Positions 6,309 to 14,309 of a DNA stretch of 32,785 nucleotides are shown piece after piece. A model generated the notes under the pieces. It saw only the letters and a program-made list of their open reading frames with translations, ran no database searches and was not told the DNA's origin. Position numbers and translations under genes: made by a program. This stretch comes from Lachnospiraceae bacterium (lineage in GTDB: Bacteria > Bacillota > Clostridia > Lachnospirales > Lachnospiraceae). The stretch is from the NCBI GenBank assembly GCA_017619615.1, contig JAFZRY010000031.1, forward strand, positions 1 through 32,785. Direction: 5' to 3'. Numbering within the stretch: the stretch's first letter is position 1; every line of letters begins with the position of its first letter.

Positions 6309-7574
6309 ATGGTTACGGCATTAATAATCTTCCTGGTCACCTACATCCTGATGATGATTTTTCAGAAGTACCGGCCCTGGATCGCCCTGGCCAGCGCCGC
6401 CGTCTTTCTGATCAGCGGAATGCTGCCCTGGGGCGAGGCCCTGTCGTATGTGGACTTCAACGTCCTGCTGATGATCGCAGGCACCATGGGGACGGTCTCG
6501 CTGGTCATCGAATCCAAAATGCCGGCGCTGCTGGCGGACATCATCCTCAGTAAAGTGTCCAACGTCAAGTGGGCCATCATCGTGCTGTCCCTGTTTGCGG
6601 GCCTGGTCTCCGCTTTTATCGACAACGTGGCCACGGTGCTCATGATCGCCCCCATCGCGCTGGCCATGGCCAAAAAGCTGAAGATCAACCCGGTGGGGAT
6701 GATCATCGCGATCGCCGTCTCCTCCAACCTGCAGGGCGCGGCCACTCTGGTGGGCGACACCACGTCCATCCTGCTGGGCGGCTATGCGGGCATGAGTTTC
6801 CTGGATTTCTTCTGGTACAAGGGCCGTCCCGGCATTTTCTGGGCCGTGGAGCTCGGTGCGGTGTGCGCGGCTTCCCTGCTGCTGATCATTTTCAAGAATG
6901 AAACGCAGAAAGTGGAGAGCCGGGAACGGACGAAAGTGACGGATTATTTCCCGTCCTTCCTGATGGTGGCCACCGTGCTCCTGCTGATCCTGGCCTCCTT
7001 CCTTCCCAACAAACCGGCCATCACCAACGGCCTGATTTGCATGGGGCTCTTCCTGATCGGCGCGGTGTACAGCGTGATCCGGAACAAGAGCTGGCGCATC
7101 GTCAAAAAGGCGCTCGCGGAGATCGATTTTGATACGATCCTGCTGCTGTTCGGCCTGTTCATCGTGATCGGCGGGATCACGGACCAGGGCGTCGTGGACG
7201 CGATCGCGGAGGTGTTCGACCGCATCGGCGGCGGCAATCTGTTCTGGATCTACACGCTCATCACCTGGGTCAGCGTGCTGTTCTCCGCCTTCATCGACAA
7301 CATCCCCTATGTCACGACCATGCTGCCGGTCGTGCGCGGCATGGCGCTGGCCATGGGCGTGGACCCGACCATCCTGTACTTCGGCCTGCTTTCCGGCGCC
7401 ACGCTGGGCGGGAACCTGACCCCCATCGGCGCCTCCGCCAACATCACCGGCATCGGGATCCTGCGGAAGGAAGGCTATGAAGTAAAGAACAGCGACTTCC
7501 TGAAGATCGGCGTGCCCTTCACGCTGGCCGCGGTGATCCCCGCGTATATCTTCTTCTGGGTCTTCTACGCGTAA
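6309..7574 (+). CDS. ArsB/NhaD (ion transporter superfamily) permease under Mn2+ riboswitch control
   Basis: A 421-residue polytopic membrane protein with the inverted-repeat plan of the ion transporter superfamily. Each half carries a matching core: SAFIDNVATVLMIAPIALAMAKKL...NLQGAATLVGD and SAFIDNIPYVTTMLPVVRGMA...GGNLTPIGASANI. These SAFIDN and N-P/TxxG motifs are typical of ArsB, NhaD and SLC13-like carriers. Substrate is not decided by sequence: Na+/H+ antiport, oxyanion export and anion symport occur in the family. The yybP-ykoY riboswitch in the leader argues for a link to Mn2+ or to pH/cation homeostasis (inference). GGAGAG ribosome site before ATG 6309. A strong terminator follows directly, so it is transcribed alone. 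Confidence 0.9.
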   Translation: MVTALIIFLVTYILMMIFQKYRPWIALASAAVFLISGMLPWGEALSYVDFNVLLMIAGTMGTVSLVIESKMPALLADIILSKVSNVKWAIIVLSLFAGLVSAFIDNVATVLMIAPIALAMAKKLKINPVGMIIAIAVSSNLQGAATLVGDTTSILLGGYAGMSFLDFFWYKGRPGIFWAVELGAVCAASLLLIIFKNETQKVESRERTKVTDYFPSFLMVATVLLLILASFLPNKPAITNGLICMGLFLIGAVYSVIRNKSWRIVKKALAEIDFDTILLLFGLFIVIGGITDQGVVDAIAEVFDRIGGGNLFWIYTLITWVSVLFSAFIDNIPYVTTMLPVVRGMALAMGVDPTILYFGLLSGATLGGNLTPIGASANITGIGILRKEGYEVKNSDFLKIGVPFTLAAVIPAYIFFWVFYA

Positions 7575-7597
7575 AACGCACAGCAGGAAAAGCCGCC

Positions 7598-7640
7598 GGA
7601 GGAGGGCTGACAAAGCCCTCCTCCCTTCTTTTTTTCTTTA
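7598..7640 (+). terminator. Rho-independent terminator of the ArsB/NhaD-type gene
   Basis: Perfect 11-bp stem GGAGGAGGGCT (7598-7608)/AGCCCTCCTCC (7614-7624), loop GACAA, then CTTCTTTTTTTCTTT. Confidence 0.95.
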
Positions 7641-7665
7641 CAAAAAACCGCCCGGACGCTACAAT
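7637..7665 (+). promoter_or_regulatory. Promoter of the partner-switching operon
   Basis: TTTACA (7637-7642), 17 bp, TACAAT (7660-7665). The -35 begins within the T tract of the preceding terminator. Leader of about 35 bases to ATG 7705 with GGAAAGGAG. Confidence 0.82.
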
Positions 7666-7704
7666 AAGGTCGGCACGCGGTGCCGGCCGGGAAAGGAGTC
7701 TGCC

Positions 7705-9861
7705 ATGCCGGAAAAAAGTGTACGGGACATGACGAAATGGGAGCGGATGCGCTACTCCCTGGCGGCGCGCATCTTCCGCTCCGTGAACCTCGTTTCCTTC
7801 CTGTTCGGGCTTTTTTCCCTGGTCGTGGGAGTGGCGCTCTATGCCTACGCCCTGGTCGGCCAGTACGTGGCCGAGGGCTTCAACGTGTGCCGTTCCGCGG
7901 AGCATATGGCGGAAGTGAACCTGGAGATCGAACTGTTCGTTAAGGAAGTGTATGAGATATACTCTTCCCTGACTGAAGAGGAACGCGCGGAGATCGGCAC
8001 CGACGCCTATTATCAGCGCTATAGATCCATCACTGCCAATCGCGACTACCGCCGCCTGCTGCAGATGCTGGAGGATTTCCGGTCGAGCAGCGACCAGAAC
8101 GACGTCTACGTGGGCATCTACGACGCCGCCACCCGCCGCCTGATCTACGTGGCGGACCCGGACCAGAACGTCAAGACCGCCTGTCCCATCGGGTACTGGG
8201 AGGCCGCGGACGAGGGCGAGCCCGAAAAGTTCCTGGAGTGGAACGGCCAGAGCCGCCTCTTTCATATCTCCCACGACAAGCGGTACGGCTGGATCTGCAC
8301 CACCGGCTACCCCATCCGGGACAGCGCGGCCGGCCGCGTGATCGGCTTCTTCCTGGCGGACGTGACGCTGCGCGAAGTGTGGCAGGGCGTGAAGGGATTC
8401 CTGTGGACCTACGCGCTGGCGCTGCTGCTGGCGGGCGTACTGATGGCGGTCCTGTACACGCGTCACATGCAGAAGCGCATCGTGACGCCCATCAACCACA
8501 TCGCGGAAGCGGCCGCCTCGTACGTGCACGACAAACGGGCCGGCGCGGAGACCGGCGGCCATTTCGACAAACTGCAGATCTCCACCGGCGACGAACTGGA
8601 GAACCTGGCGCTCACGATGGCGGACATGGAGCAGGACCTGGCGGATTACGAATCCTACAGTACCCGCATCACCGCGGAAAAGCAGCGGCTCAGCACGGAA
8701 CTGAACCTGGCCGCCCGCATCCAGACCGACATGCTGCCGGGTGTGGATCCCGCCTTCCCGGGCCGCACCGACTTCGACATTTACGCCACCATGACCCCCG
8801 CCAAGGAAGTGGGCGGCGACTTCTACGACTTCTTCCTGATCGACCCGGACCATCTGGGCCTCGTGATGGCGGACGTCTCCGGCAAGGGCGTCCCGGCCGC
8901 CCTCTTCATGATGGGCTGCAAGATCCTCCTGCAGATCGAGGCCATGTCGGGCAAGAGCCCCGCGGAGCTGCTGGCTTCGGTCAACGAGCGCATCTGCGCC
9001 TCGCGCAGCGAGGAGATGTTCGTCACCGTCTGGTTCGGCATACTGGATTTAAAAACCGGCCGGCTGACCGCCGCCAACGCGGGCCATGAATATCCCGTGC
9101 TGCAGAAGCCGGGCGGTCCGTTTGAACTGATCAAAGACAGACACGGCTTCGTGATCGGCGGCCTGCCGGGCATGAAGTACAAAGAATATGAACTGCAGCT
9201 GGAACCCGGCGGCAAACTGTTCCTTTACACGGATGGCCTGCCGGAAGCGACCGACCGCGAGGATCACCTCTACGGGACGGCGCAGATGCTGGAAGCGCTG
9301 GCCCGGGCGGAAACCAGGACGCCGCGCGAGGTGCTGGAGGCGGTCACCGACGCCGTGGAAGATTTCGCGGACGGTGCGCCGCAGGCCGACGACCTGACGA
9401 TGCTCTGCCTGGAGTACCGGGGCCCGGAAGCAGGAAAGGATAAAGGCGAATCCATGAAAGAGATCACCCTGGATGCCACTATCGAAAACGTCCCCGCCGT
9501 CACGGCCTTCGCGGACGCGGAGCTGGAAGCGGCGGACTGCCCGCTGAAGACGATGACGCAGGTCGACGTGATCATCGACGAGATCTTCAGCAACATTGCC
9601 ATGTATGCGTACGCGCCGGGCAGCGGTCAGGCCACCGTCGGTGTTGCCGTCGACAGGGACACGAAGACCGTGACCCTGCGCTTTACCGACAGCGGTGCGC
9701 CTTTCGATCCGCTGGCCCGCGACGACCCGGACATCAAACTGGGCCTGGAGGAGCGCGAAGCCGGCGGCCTGGGCGTGTTCATGGTGAAAAAGATGACGGA
9801 CGAAATGTCCTACGAATACAAAGACGGCCGGAACGTGCTGACCGTGAAGAAAAAGTTTTAA
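7705..9861 (+). CDS. Membrane sensor - HAMP - PP2C (SpoIIE-type) phosphatase - RsbW-type kinase fusion
   Basis: A 718-residue signalling protein. Order: TM1 (about 28-54), an extracytoplasmic Cache-like sensor region (55-230), TM2 (232-251), HAMP (252-308), linker coiled coil, SpoIIE/RsbU PP2C phosphatase (about 355-572), HATPase of the RsbW/SpoIIAB type (584-718). Phosphatase metal motifs are intact: GGDFYD (370-375), ADVSGKG (389-394), YTDG (508-511), DD (562-563). The kinase part has its N box (DEIFSN, 625-630) and glycine motifs DSGAPFD and GGLGVFMV. Classic partner switching uses separate phosphatase and kinase proteins acting on a STAS antagonist; here both are one chain, and the STAS protein is the next gene, 15 bases downstream. 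An RBS-like AAAGG before Met584 could also give a free kinase domain. Which sigma factor or target is controlled is unknown. Confidence 0.93.
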   Translation: MPEKSVRDMTKWERMRYSLAARIFRSVNLVSFLFGLFSLVVGVALYAYALVGQYVAEGFNVCRSAEHMAEVNLEIELFVKEVYEIYSSLTEEERAEIGTDAYYQRYRSITANRDYRRLLQMLEDFRSSSDQNDVYVGIYDAATRRLIYVADPDQNVKTACPIGYWEAADEGEPEKFLEWNGQSRLFHISHDKRYGWICTTGYPIRDSAAGRVIGFFLADVTLREVWQGVKGFLWTYALALLLAGVLMAVLYTRHMQKRIVTPINHIAEAAASYVHDKRAGAETGGHFDKLQISTGDELENLALTMADMEQDLADYESYSTRITAEKQRLSTELNLAARIQTDMLPGVDPAFPGRTDFDIYATMTPAKEVGGDFYDFFLIDPDHLGLVMADVSGKGVPAALFMMGCKILLQIEAMSGKSPAELLASVNERICASRSEEMFVTVWFGILDLKTGRLTAANAGHEYPVLQKPGGPFELIKDRHGFVIGGLPGMKYKEYELQLEPGGKLFLYTDGLPEATDREDHLYGTAQMLEALARAETRTPREVLEAVTDAVEDFADGAPQADDLTMLCLEYRGPEAGKDKGESMKEITLDATIENVPAVTAFADAELEAADCPLKTMTQVDVIIDEIFSNIAMYAYAPGSGQATVGVAVDRDTKTVTLRFTDSGAPFDPLARDDPDIKLGLEEREAGGLGVFMVKKMTDEMSYEYKDGRNVLTVKKKF

Positions 9862-9876
9862 GCGGCGGAGGGAGAA

Positions 9877-11058
9877 ATGGACAAACTGAAGCACAAATTC
9901 GAGAACGGTCACCTGACCCTGTATCTGCGCGGCCACATCGATTCCGCCAACGCCGCCCGGACCGAGGAACTGGCGGACCAGGCCATCCGCGAGAACTCTC
10001 CCGCCACGCTGTCCGCGGACTGCAGCGGCCTGGAATACATCTCCAGCGCGGGCCTGCGGATCCTGCTCCGGCTGCGGAAACGCTTCCCCGGCCTGCGGCT
10101 GGACAACGTCTCCCCGGAGATCTTCGAGATCCTGGACATGACCGGGTTCACGGAGCTGATGGAGGTGCACAAGGCCTACCGTCAGATCTCCATCGAGGGC
10201 TGCGAGATCATCGGCAGCGGCGCCAACGGCAAGGTATACCGCATCGACCCGGACACCATCGTCAAGGTCTATGACGACGCAGACGCGCTGCCCGACATCA
10301 CGCGCGAGCGCGAGCTGGCCCGGAAGGCCTTCATCGCGGGCATCCCCACCGCGATTCCCTACGACGTCGTGCGCGTCGGTGATGGCTACGGCTCCGTCTT
10401 CGAACTGCTCAACGCCCGCTCCTTCGCCTCCCTGCTGGCCGAGGATCCTTCGCGCCGGCGCGAGCTGGTCGGCCTGTCCGTGGAACTGCTGAACAAGATC
10501 CACGGCACGCGCCTGGAGCCGGGCGAGCTCCCGGAAATGAAGGAAACAGTACTGGGCTGGGCGGCTTTCCTGCAACCCTACCTGCCGGAATCGGAAGGCG
10601 CGCGCCTGAAGGAGCTGGTCGAAAACGTCCCGGAGCACCCCTACATGCTGCACGGGGATTACCACTTCAAAAACGTCATGCTGCAGGACGGTGAGGTGCT
10701 GCTCATCGACATGGATACCCTGAGCATGGGACATCCGGTCTTTGAACTCGGCAACCTCTACGCCGCTTACCTGGGTTATTCCGAACTGGAGCCCGAAAAG
10801 ACGCAGGTGTTTTACGGCTTCCCGCACAAGACCGCGGAGGACCTATGGGCGGATACGCTGGACCTGTACCTGGGCGATGCGGCCCCGGCGCAGAAGCAGA
10901 AAGTCGCGGACCAGGCCATGCTGATCTCCTGCATGCGCGTCATGCGCCGCAGCATCCGCCGGCACGGGCTGAACGACCCGAAGGGGCGGGCGATGGTCTC
11001 CGCCTGCAAGCAGCACATCTCGGACCTGCTGGGGCGGCTGGACCGGCTGGATTTCTGA
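9877..11058 (+). CDS. STAS anti-sigma-antagonist domain fused to an APH-like kinase
   Basis: A 393-residue two-domain protein. Residues 1-100 are a STAS domain of the RsbV/SpoIIAA type: RGHIDSANA and YISSAGLRILL, with Ser57 aligned to the phosphorylated Ser58 of SpoIIAA. Residues about 108-390 are an aminoglycoside-phosphotransferase/choline-kinase-like domain: glycine loop GSGANGKV (113-120), Lys130 (IVKVY), catalytic HGDYHFKN (259-266, Asp261, Asn266) and metal-binding Asp278 in LLIDMD. The kinase half is unlikely to act on antibiotics; in this architecture its substrate is unknown. The gene follows the phosphatase/kinase fusion by 15 bases, in the same operon, and its STAS Ser57 is the obvious substrate of that protein (inference). 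Confidence 0.91.
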   Translation: MDKLKHKFENGHLTLYLRGHIDSANAARTEELADQAIRENSPATLSADCSGLEYISSAGLRILLRLRKRFPGLRLDNVSPEIFEILDMTGFTELMEVHKAYRQISIEGCEIIGSGANGKVYRIDPDTIVKVYDDADALPDITRERELARKAFIAGIPTAIPYDVVRVGDGYGSVFELLNARSFASLLAEDPSRRRELVGLSVELLNKIHGTRLEPGELPEMKETVLGWAAFLQPYLPESEGARLKELVENVPEHPYMLHGDYHFKNVMLQDGEVLLIDMDTLSMGHPVFELGNLYAAYLGYSELEPEKTQVFYGFPHKTAEDLWADTLDLYLGDAAPAQKQKVADQAMLISCMRVMRRSIRRHGLNDPKGRAMVSACKQHISDLLGRLDRLDF

Positions 11059-11068
11059 CAGATCAACA

Positions 11069-11093
11069 GGCCGTTGAAACAACGGCCCCTACG
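11069..11093. repeat. Dispersed palindrome, family 1, copy A
   Basis: GGCCGTTG-AAA-CAACGGCC followed by CCTACG. Same plan as copies near 17,313, 17,359 and 22,082: an 8-9 bp perfect stem, a 3-base loop and a CTACG tail on one side. Directly after the STAS-kinase gene. Confidence 0.8.
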
Positions 11094-11107
11094 CAAACGG
11101 ATACGAT

Positions 11108-11139
11108 AAAAAACGAGGGACGGCTCAACACCGTCCCTC
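11108..11139 (-). terminator. Terminator of pspA (possibly bidirectional)
   Basis: Perfect 9-bp stem GAGGGACGG (11115-11123)/CCGTCCCTC (11131-11139). On the minus strand it is followed by G then six T, so it serves the pspA gene ending at 11164. On the plus strand the tail is only TCTTAT, a weak stop for the STAS-kinase operon. Confidence 0.85.
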
Positions 11140-11163
11140 TCTTATGATTTACTGTTTTCCCTC

Positions 11164-11853
11164 TCAGCTGAGCCCCAGTTCCGCCTTCATGGCTTCCAGC
11201 TCGGCGTCCACCTTGCTGTTGGACAGGGCTTCGTGATAGCGCGCTTCGGCCGCCATGGTCTCGTCCACCGGCTCCAGCTGCAGTTCGGCCATCGCGTTGG
11301 CTTCGTCCAGCATGTGGTCGACCTTCTCCTCGATGCGGGAGAACGCGCCCAGGGAGGCTTCCGCCTTATTGGCCGCGGAATTCTTGGCCGCCTCGTTGAC
11401 CTTCTGCTGCGCCTTGGCGATCTTGATCTTGGCCTGGATCACGGCCTTGCGCTGCTGCAGCTCCTGCAGGTCGTGGACCAGCTTGTCGTGCATCTGGCGC
11501 ATCTTGGCGGAGTTGGAGGCCGCCACGTCGTACATCTGCTGCAGGGATTCGCCCACTTCTTCCAGGGACTGTTTCTTCTTGATGAAGATCTTGGCGGATT
11601 CTTCATCGCCGGCCGCCAGGGCTTTCTTCGCCATCGCGGTGTACTTTTCGACTTCTTCCTGGTTGGCGATCAGGTTCCGCTTGGCCTTGGCTTCGTCCGC
11701 CATCACGGACGCGGTCTCGCGCTTGACTTCCGCCAGGTCGCCGGTCAGCTCGCGCAGGTACTGCTCGATCATCTTCTCCGGATCTTCGGCCTTGTCCAGC
11801 ATCGCGTTGACGTTGGAAGAAATAATGTCTTTGAAACGCTGTAAAATACCCAT
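11164..11853 (-). CDS. pspA: PspA/IM30 (ESCRT-III-like) family protein
   Basis: A 229-residue, almost wholly alpha-helical coiled-coil protein starting MGILQRFKDIISSNVNAMLDKAEDPEKMIEQYLREL, the hallmark N-terminus of PspA/Vipp1/LiaH. The N-terminal amphipathic helix binds stressed membrane; oligomers protect membrane integrity and proton motive force. Length is standard. AAAAGGAG site before ATG 11853. It has its own promoter and terminator, so it is a single-gene unit. No pspF, pspC or liaFSR genes are nearby; the adjacent plus-strand partner-switching module ends convergent to it. Confidence 0.95.
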   Translation of the reverse strand: MGILQRFKDIISSNVNAMLDKAEDPEKMIEQYLRELTGDLAEVKRETASVMADEAKAKRNLIANQEEVEKYTAMAKKALAAGDEESAKIFIKKKQSLEEVGESLQQMYDVAASNSAKMRQMHDKLVHDLQELQQRKAVIQAKIKIAKAQQKVNEAAKNSAANKAEASLGAFSRIEEKVDHMLDEANAMAELQLEPVDETMAAEARYHEALSNSKVDAELEAMKAELGLS

Positions 11854-11915
11854 CTTTTACTCCTTTTGCATGAAAGTGATATCCAACAGGGGCGGGCCCC
11901 TTTCCGTTCCTATCT

Positions 11916-11944
11916 ATTGTACGGAAAAAAACAGGCGCGGTCAA
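11916..11944 (-). promoter_or_regulatory. Promoter of pspA
   Basis: Minus strand TTGACC (11939-11944), 17 bp, TACAAT (11916-11921). The -35 overlaps the stop codon of the upstream membrane-protein gene. About 55-60 bases of leader. Confidence 0.82.
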
Positions 11945-12729
11945 GCATTTCCGTCCGCCGCTTTTTCTTCTTTTTTCTTCAGCCGGTTCCAGTTCCGCAG
12001 GAAATCGCGCGCCGCGAGCAGCAGGAGCAGGACCAGCAGGACGATCAGGGCGATGACCCAGCCGGAGCTGTTATGCACGCCCATGATGTTGTCGGCCGTG
12101 CGGCGCAATGCGTCCCCGGCCGCGGCGGCTTTCTGCGGGGCGGTGAGGCCTTCGCCCGCCGCGAAGCCGATCTTCCAGTACGCTTCCAGGATCGACAGCG
12201 CCTCTTCATCCATGACCGAAGCGGCCAGGCGGCCGGCCGCGAAACCGACCAGGAACGGTTCTTCCCGGTCCGGCTGCTCGTCCACCAGGATCAGCAGGTG
12301 CGCCTCGTCGCCGAACAGGCTGCCGTACAGCGAGCGGGCGTAGCTGTCCATCTCCGCGCGGTCCGCGGTGCGGTCTCCCATCACGCTGCGCACGTACACG
12401 TGCGGCTGCACGCCGGTCTTTTCATAGAAATAGCGCAGGCCTTTTTCCGCCTGCTTGCGGTTGGCCTCCAGCCATCCGGAGCGGTCCGTGAAATAGGAGG
12501 TGTCGCGCAGCGAAGCGGTCTCCAGGCGGGTGCGGTGCTCTTCGGTGAGCGGGACGTCCGCATAAGCGGCCTGCTGTCTCCCGCAGGAGGAAGCCCAGGC
12601 GGCGGTCAGCGCTGTCAGTACGAAAAGAAGCACCAGCCACAGCCAGGCGGGCTGGTGATCCTTATCGCGGCGGACCGGGCGCTTTTTGCGCCGGACCGCT
12701 TCCGCAGACGCCTCCGGTCCGCGGCTCAT
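11941..12729 (-). CDS. Membrane protein with TPM-like extracytoplasmic domain, function unknown
   Basis: A 262-residue protein with a basic cytoplasmic N-terminus, TM1 (about 28-46), a central region of about 170 residues, TM2 near the C-terminus (GWVIALIVLLVLLLLLAA) and a charged tail. The central region (LRYFYEKTGVQPHVYVRSV...DEAHLLILVDEQP) looks like a TPM-type domain (inference from pattern only). Its ATG overlaps the rsfS stop by four bases, so it is translationally coupled to rsfS and ends the yhbY-nadD-rsfS operon. No link to NAD or ribosome silencing is evident. Confidence 0.75.
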   Translation of the reverse strand: MSRGPEASAEAVRRKKRPVRRDKDHQPAWLWLVLLFVLTALTAAWASSCGRQQAAYADVPLTEEHRTRLETASLRDTSYFTDRSGWLEANRKQAEKGLRYFYEKTGVQPHVYVRSVMGDRTADRAEMDSYARSLYGSLFGDEAHLLILVDEQPDREEPFLVGFAAGRLAASVMDEEALSILEAYWKIGFAAGEGLTAPQKAAAAGDALRRTADNIMGVHNSSGWVIALIVLLVLLLLLAARDFLRNWNRLKKKEEKAADGNA

Positions 12730-13097
12730 TTTTCCTCTTCCTCAGCGGGGGCTTCCGGGTTGACCAGCTTGCCGTCGCGCCAGATGCGCTCCAGGTCGTA
12801 CCACAGGCGGTCTTCCCTGGAAAACACGTTGACCACCACGTCGCCGTAATCCAGCAGCACCCAGCGGCCGCCCCGCAGGCCTTCGCGGCTGCGGCAGGGG
12901 ATGCCCAGCTTGTCCATGGCTTCCTCGGCGGCGTCCACCAGGGAATCCACGTGCGGCGTGTTGTTGCCGTGGGTGATAATGAAATAATCCGCCAGATGGC
13001 TGACTTCGCGGATGTCGATGACGGTGATGTCCTGGCCCTGCTTTTCCGATAACACGTGGTACAGGGTCTCCATTTGCTGCTTCGGACTGTATTCCAT
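12726..13097 (-). CDS. rsfS: Ribosome silencing factor RsfS
   Basis: A 123-residue RsfS/Iojap/DUF143 protein: DITVIDIREVSHLADYFIITHGNNTPHVDSLVDAAEEAM, then CRSREGLRGGRWVLLDYGDVVVNVFSREDRLWYDLERIW, the family signature block. It binds ribosomal protein uL14 and stops subunit joining under poor nutrition. The acidic tail (EAPAEEEEK) is extra. The gene lies 18 bases after the nadD-yqeK fusion, its usual neighbour in Firmicutes. Confidence 0.96.
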   Translation of the reverse strand: MEYSPKQQMETLYHVLSEKQGQDITVIDIREVSHLADYFIITHGNNTPHVDSLVDAAEEAMDKLGIPCRSREGLRGGRWVLLDYGDVVVNVFSREDRLWYDLERIWRDGKLVNPEAPAEEEEK

Positions 13098-13115
13098 GTC
13101 GTCTCCTTCTCTTTC

Positions 13116-14309
13116 CTACCGCTTGAAGCGGTTCCGGTAATAATTCACCGTTTCCAGGGTAATGGGGTCGATGTCCTCGCCCCGGGACTGCAGATACCGG
13201 ATCGTGCTCTCCCCCATGAACGTCACGGCCTGTTCCAGATCCGTGTAAGCGATCCGGCGCGCCTTGTCCAGGTCCACCATGCGGGCCCGGAAGGGTTCGA
13301 TGTAATCCGCGGTGAAAATGATCTTTTCCAGTTCGGTCATGCCGGGCCGGCCCGTCGTGTGCCAGCGGATGGCGCTCAGCACTGATTCGTCCCGCACACC
13401 GAAGAGCCGCCGCGCGATCTGCGCGCCCGCCGGCGCATGCCCCAGCGCGTTCAGCGCGTTGTTTTCCGTGCGGCCGCAGTCATGCAGCAGCCCGGCCAGG
13501 CGCGCCTGCTCCACGGATACGTTGCGGTACCCGTCCGCCAGCAGCATGGCCATGTGCATGACCCCCAGGCTGTGCCGCACGCGGCGGGGCTTCAGCATGC
13601 CGGTCAGCCGCTCGTAGTATTCGCGCTCCTGCATCGTGGCGTCGCAGCGGTCCAGGATCTCCGTATCGCTCAGCTCTTCCAGCGAGCGGTACAGGTGATG
13701 CGAGTTCATGTAACTGAAAACGCCGGAGGGCAGATCCTCCCGCGACAGTTTCCCTTCCCGGAATTTCTGCCGGACCTGCGTGGAGGAAACGGGGATGTCC
13801 TCCCAGGGGATGAACCGGATGTCCGCCCCGTATTTTTCCCGCAGCGTCCGCGCCGTATCCTGCAGCGAGCTGTCCTCCACCTGTTCGCGCCGGCCGGCGA
13901 CTAGCAGGACTACGGAGTTGCAGATGAGTTCCGGCTCCTCCCAGTATTTGAGGGCAAACAGCGTGTCCGCGCCGACCACGTAATACCAGGTCACTTCCGG
14001 ATAGATGGCGTTGAGCTGGGCAAAGGTCTTGGAGGTATACGTAGAACCGGGCTGGGCGCATTCCCAGTCCGCAAAGACGAATTTTTCTTCCTGTTCCCCG
14101 GCCAGCGCCAGCCGTACCATGGCTTCGCGGTGCCGCTTTTCGGCTCTTAAGCCCAGCACGGACCGGTAATTATTCGAACCGGAAGGCATGAACCAGACCT
14201 CATCCAGCGGCAGCGCCGCCAGTGCCGCCCGGCCTAGCTGAATGTGACCGGCGTGGATGGGGTCGAACGTACCGCCCACCACGGCTATGTGCCTGCTGTT
14301 TTCCTTCAC
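13116..14309 (-). CDS. nadD: NadD-YqeK fusion: nicotinate-nucleotide adenylyltransferase with HD hydrolase
   Basis: A 397-residue protein joining two enzymes that are usually neighbouring genes. Residues about 7-200 are NadD, with the nucleotidyltransferase motif GGTFDPIHAGH and the C-terminal VSSTQVRQKF motif, making deamido-NAD from NaMN and ATP. Residues about 215-397 are YqeK-type HD hydrolase: VRHSLGVMHMAMLLA, LAGLLHDCGR, IRWHTTGRPGM and FTADYIEPFR. YqeK proteins hydrolyse diadenosine tetraphosphate to ADP. Translationally coupled to yhbY (ATGA overlap) and followed by rsfS. No frameshift or stop at the junction. Confidence 0.95.
   Translation of the reverse strand: MKENSRHIAVVGGTFDPIHAGHIQLGRAALAALPLDEVWFMPSGSNNYRSVLGLRAEKRHREAMVRLALAGEQEEKFVFADWECAQPGSTYTSKTFAQLNAIYPEVTWYYVVGADTLFALKYWEEPELICNSVVLLVAGRREQVEDSSLQDTARTLREKYGADIRFIPWEDIPVSSTQVRQKFREGKLSREDLPSGVFSYMNSHHLYRSLEELSDTEILDRCDATMQEREYYERLTGMLKPRRVRHSLGVMHMAMLLADGYRNVSVEQARLAGLLHDCGRTENNALNALGHAPAGAQIARRLFGVRDESVLSAIRWHTTGRPGMTELEKIIFTADYIEPFRARMVDLDKARRIAYTDLEQAVTFMGESTIRYLQSRGEDIDPITLETVNYYRNRFKR

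Noticed and set aside
7519-8853. Minus-strand open frame opposite the end of the permease and the phosphatase fusion
   Set aside because: It covers a strong plus-strand terminator and promoter and shows only His/Val/Arg-rich antisense composition.
9049-10827. Minus-strand open frame of about 590 codons opposite the STAS-kinase gene
   Set aside because: Antisense shadow; the plus-strand motifs (STAS, HGDYHFKN) are intact.
9877-11058. Aminoglycoside resistance gene
   Set aside because: The APH-like domain is fused to a STAS domain and co-transcribed with a partner-switching regulator; nothing points to antibiotic substrates.
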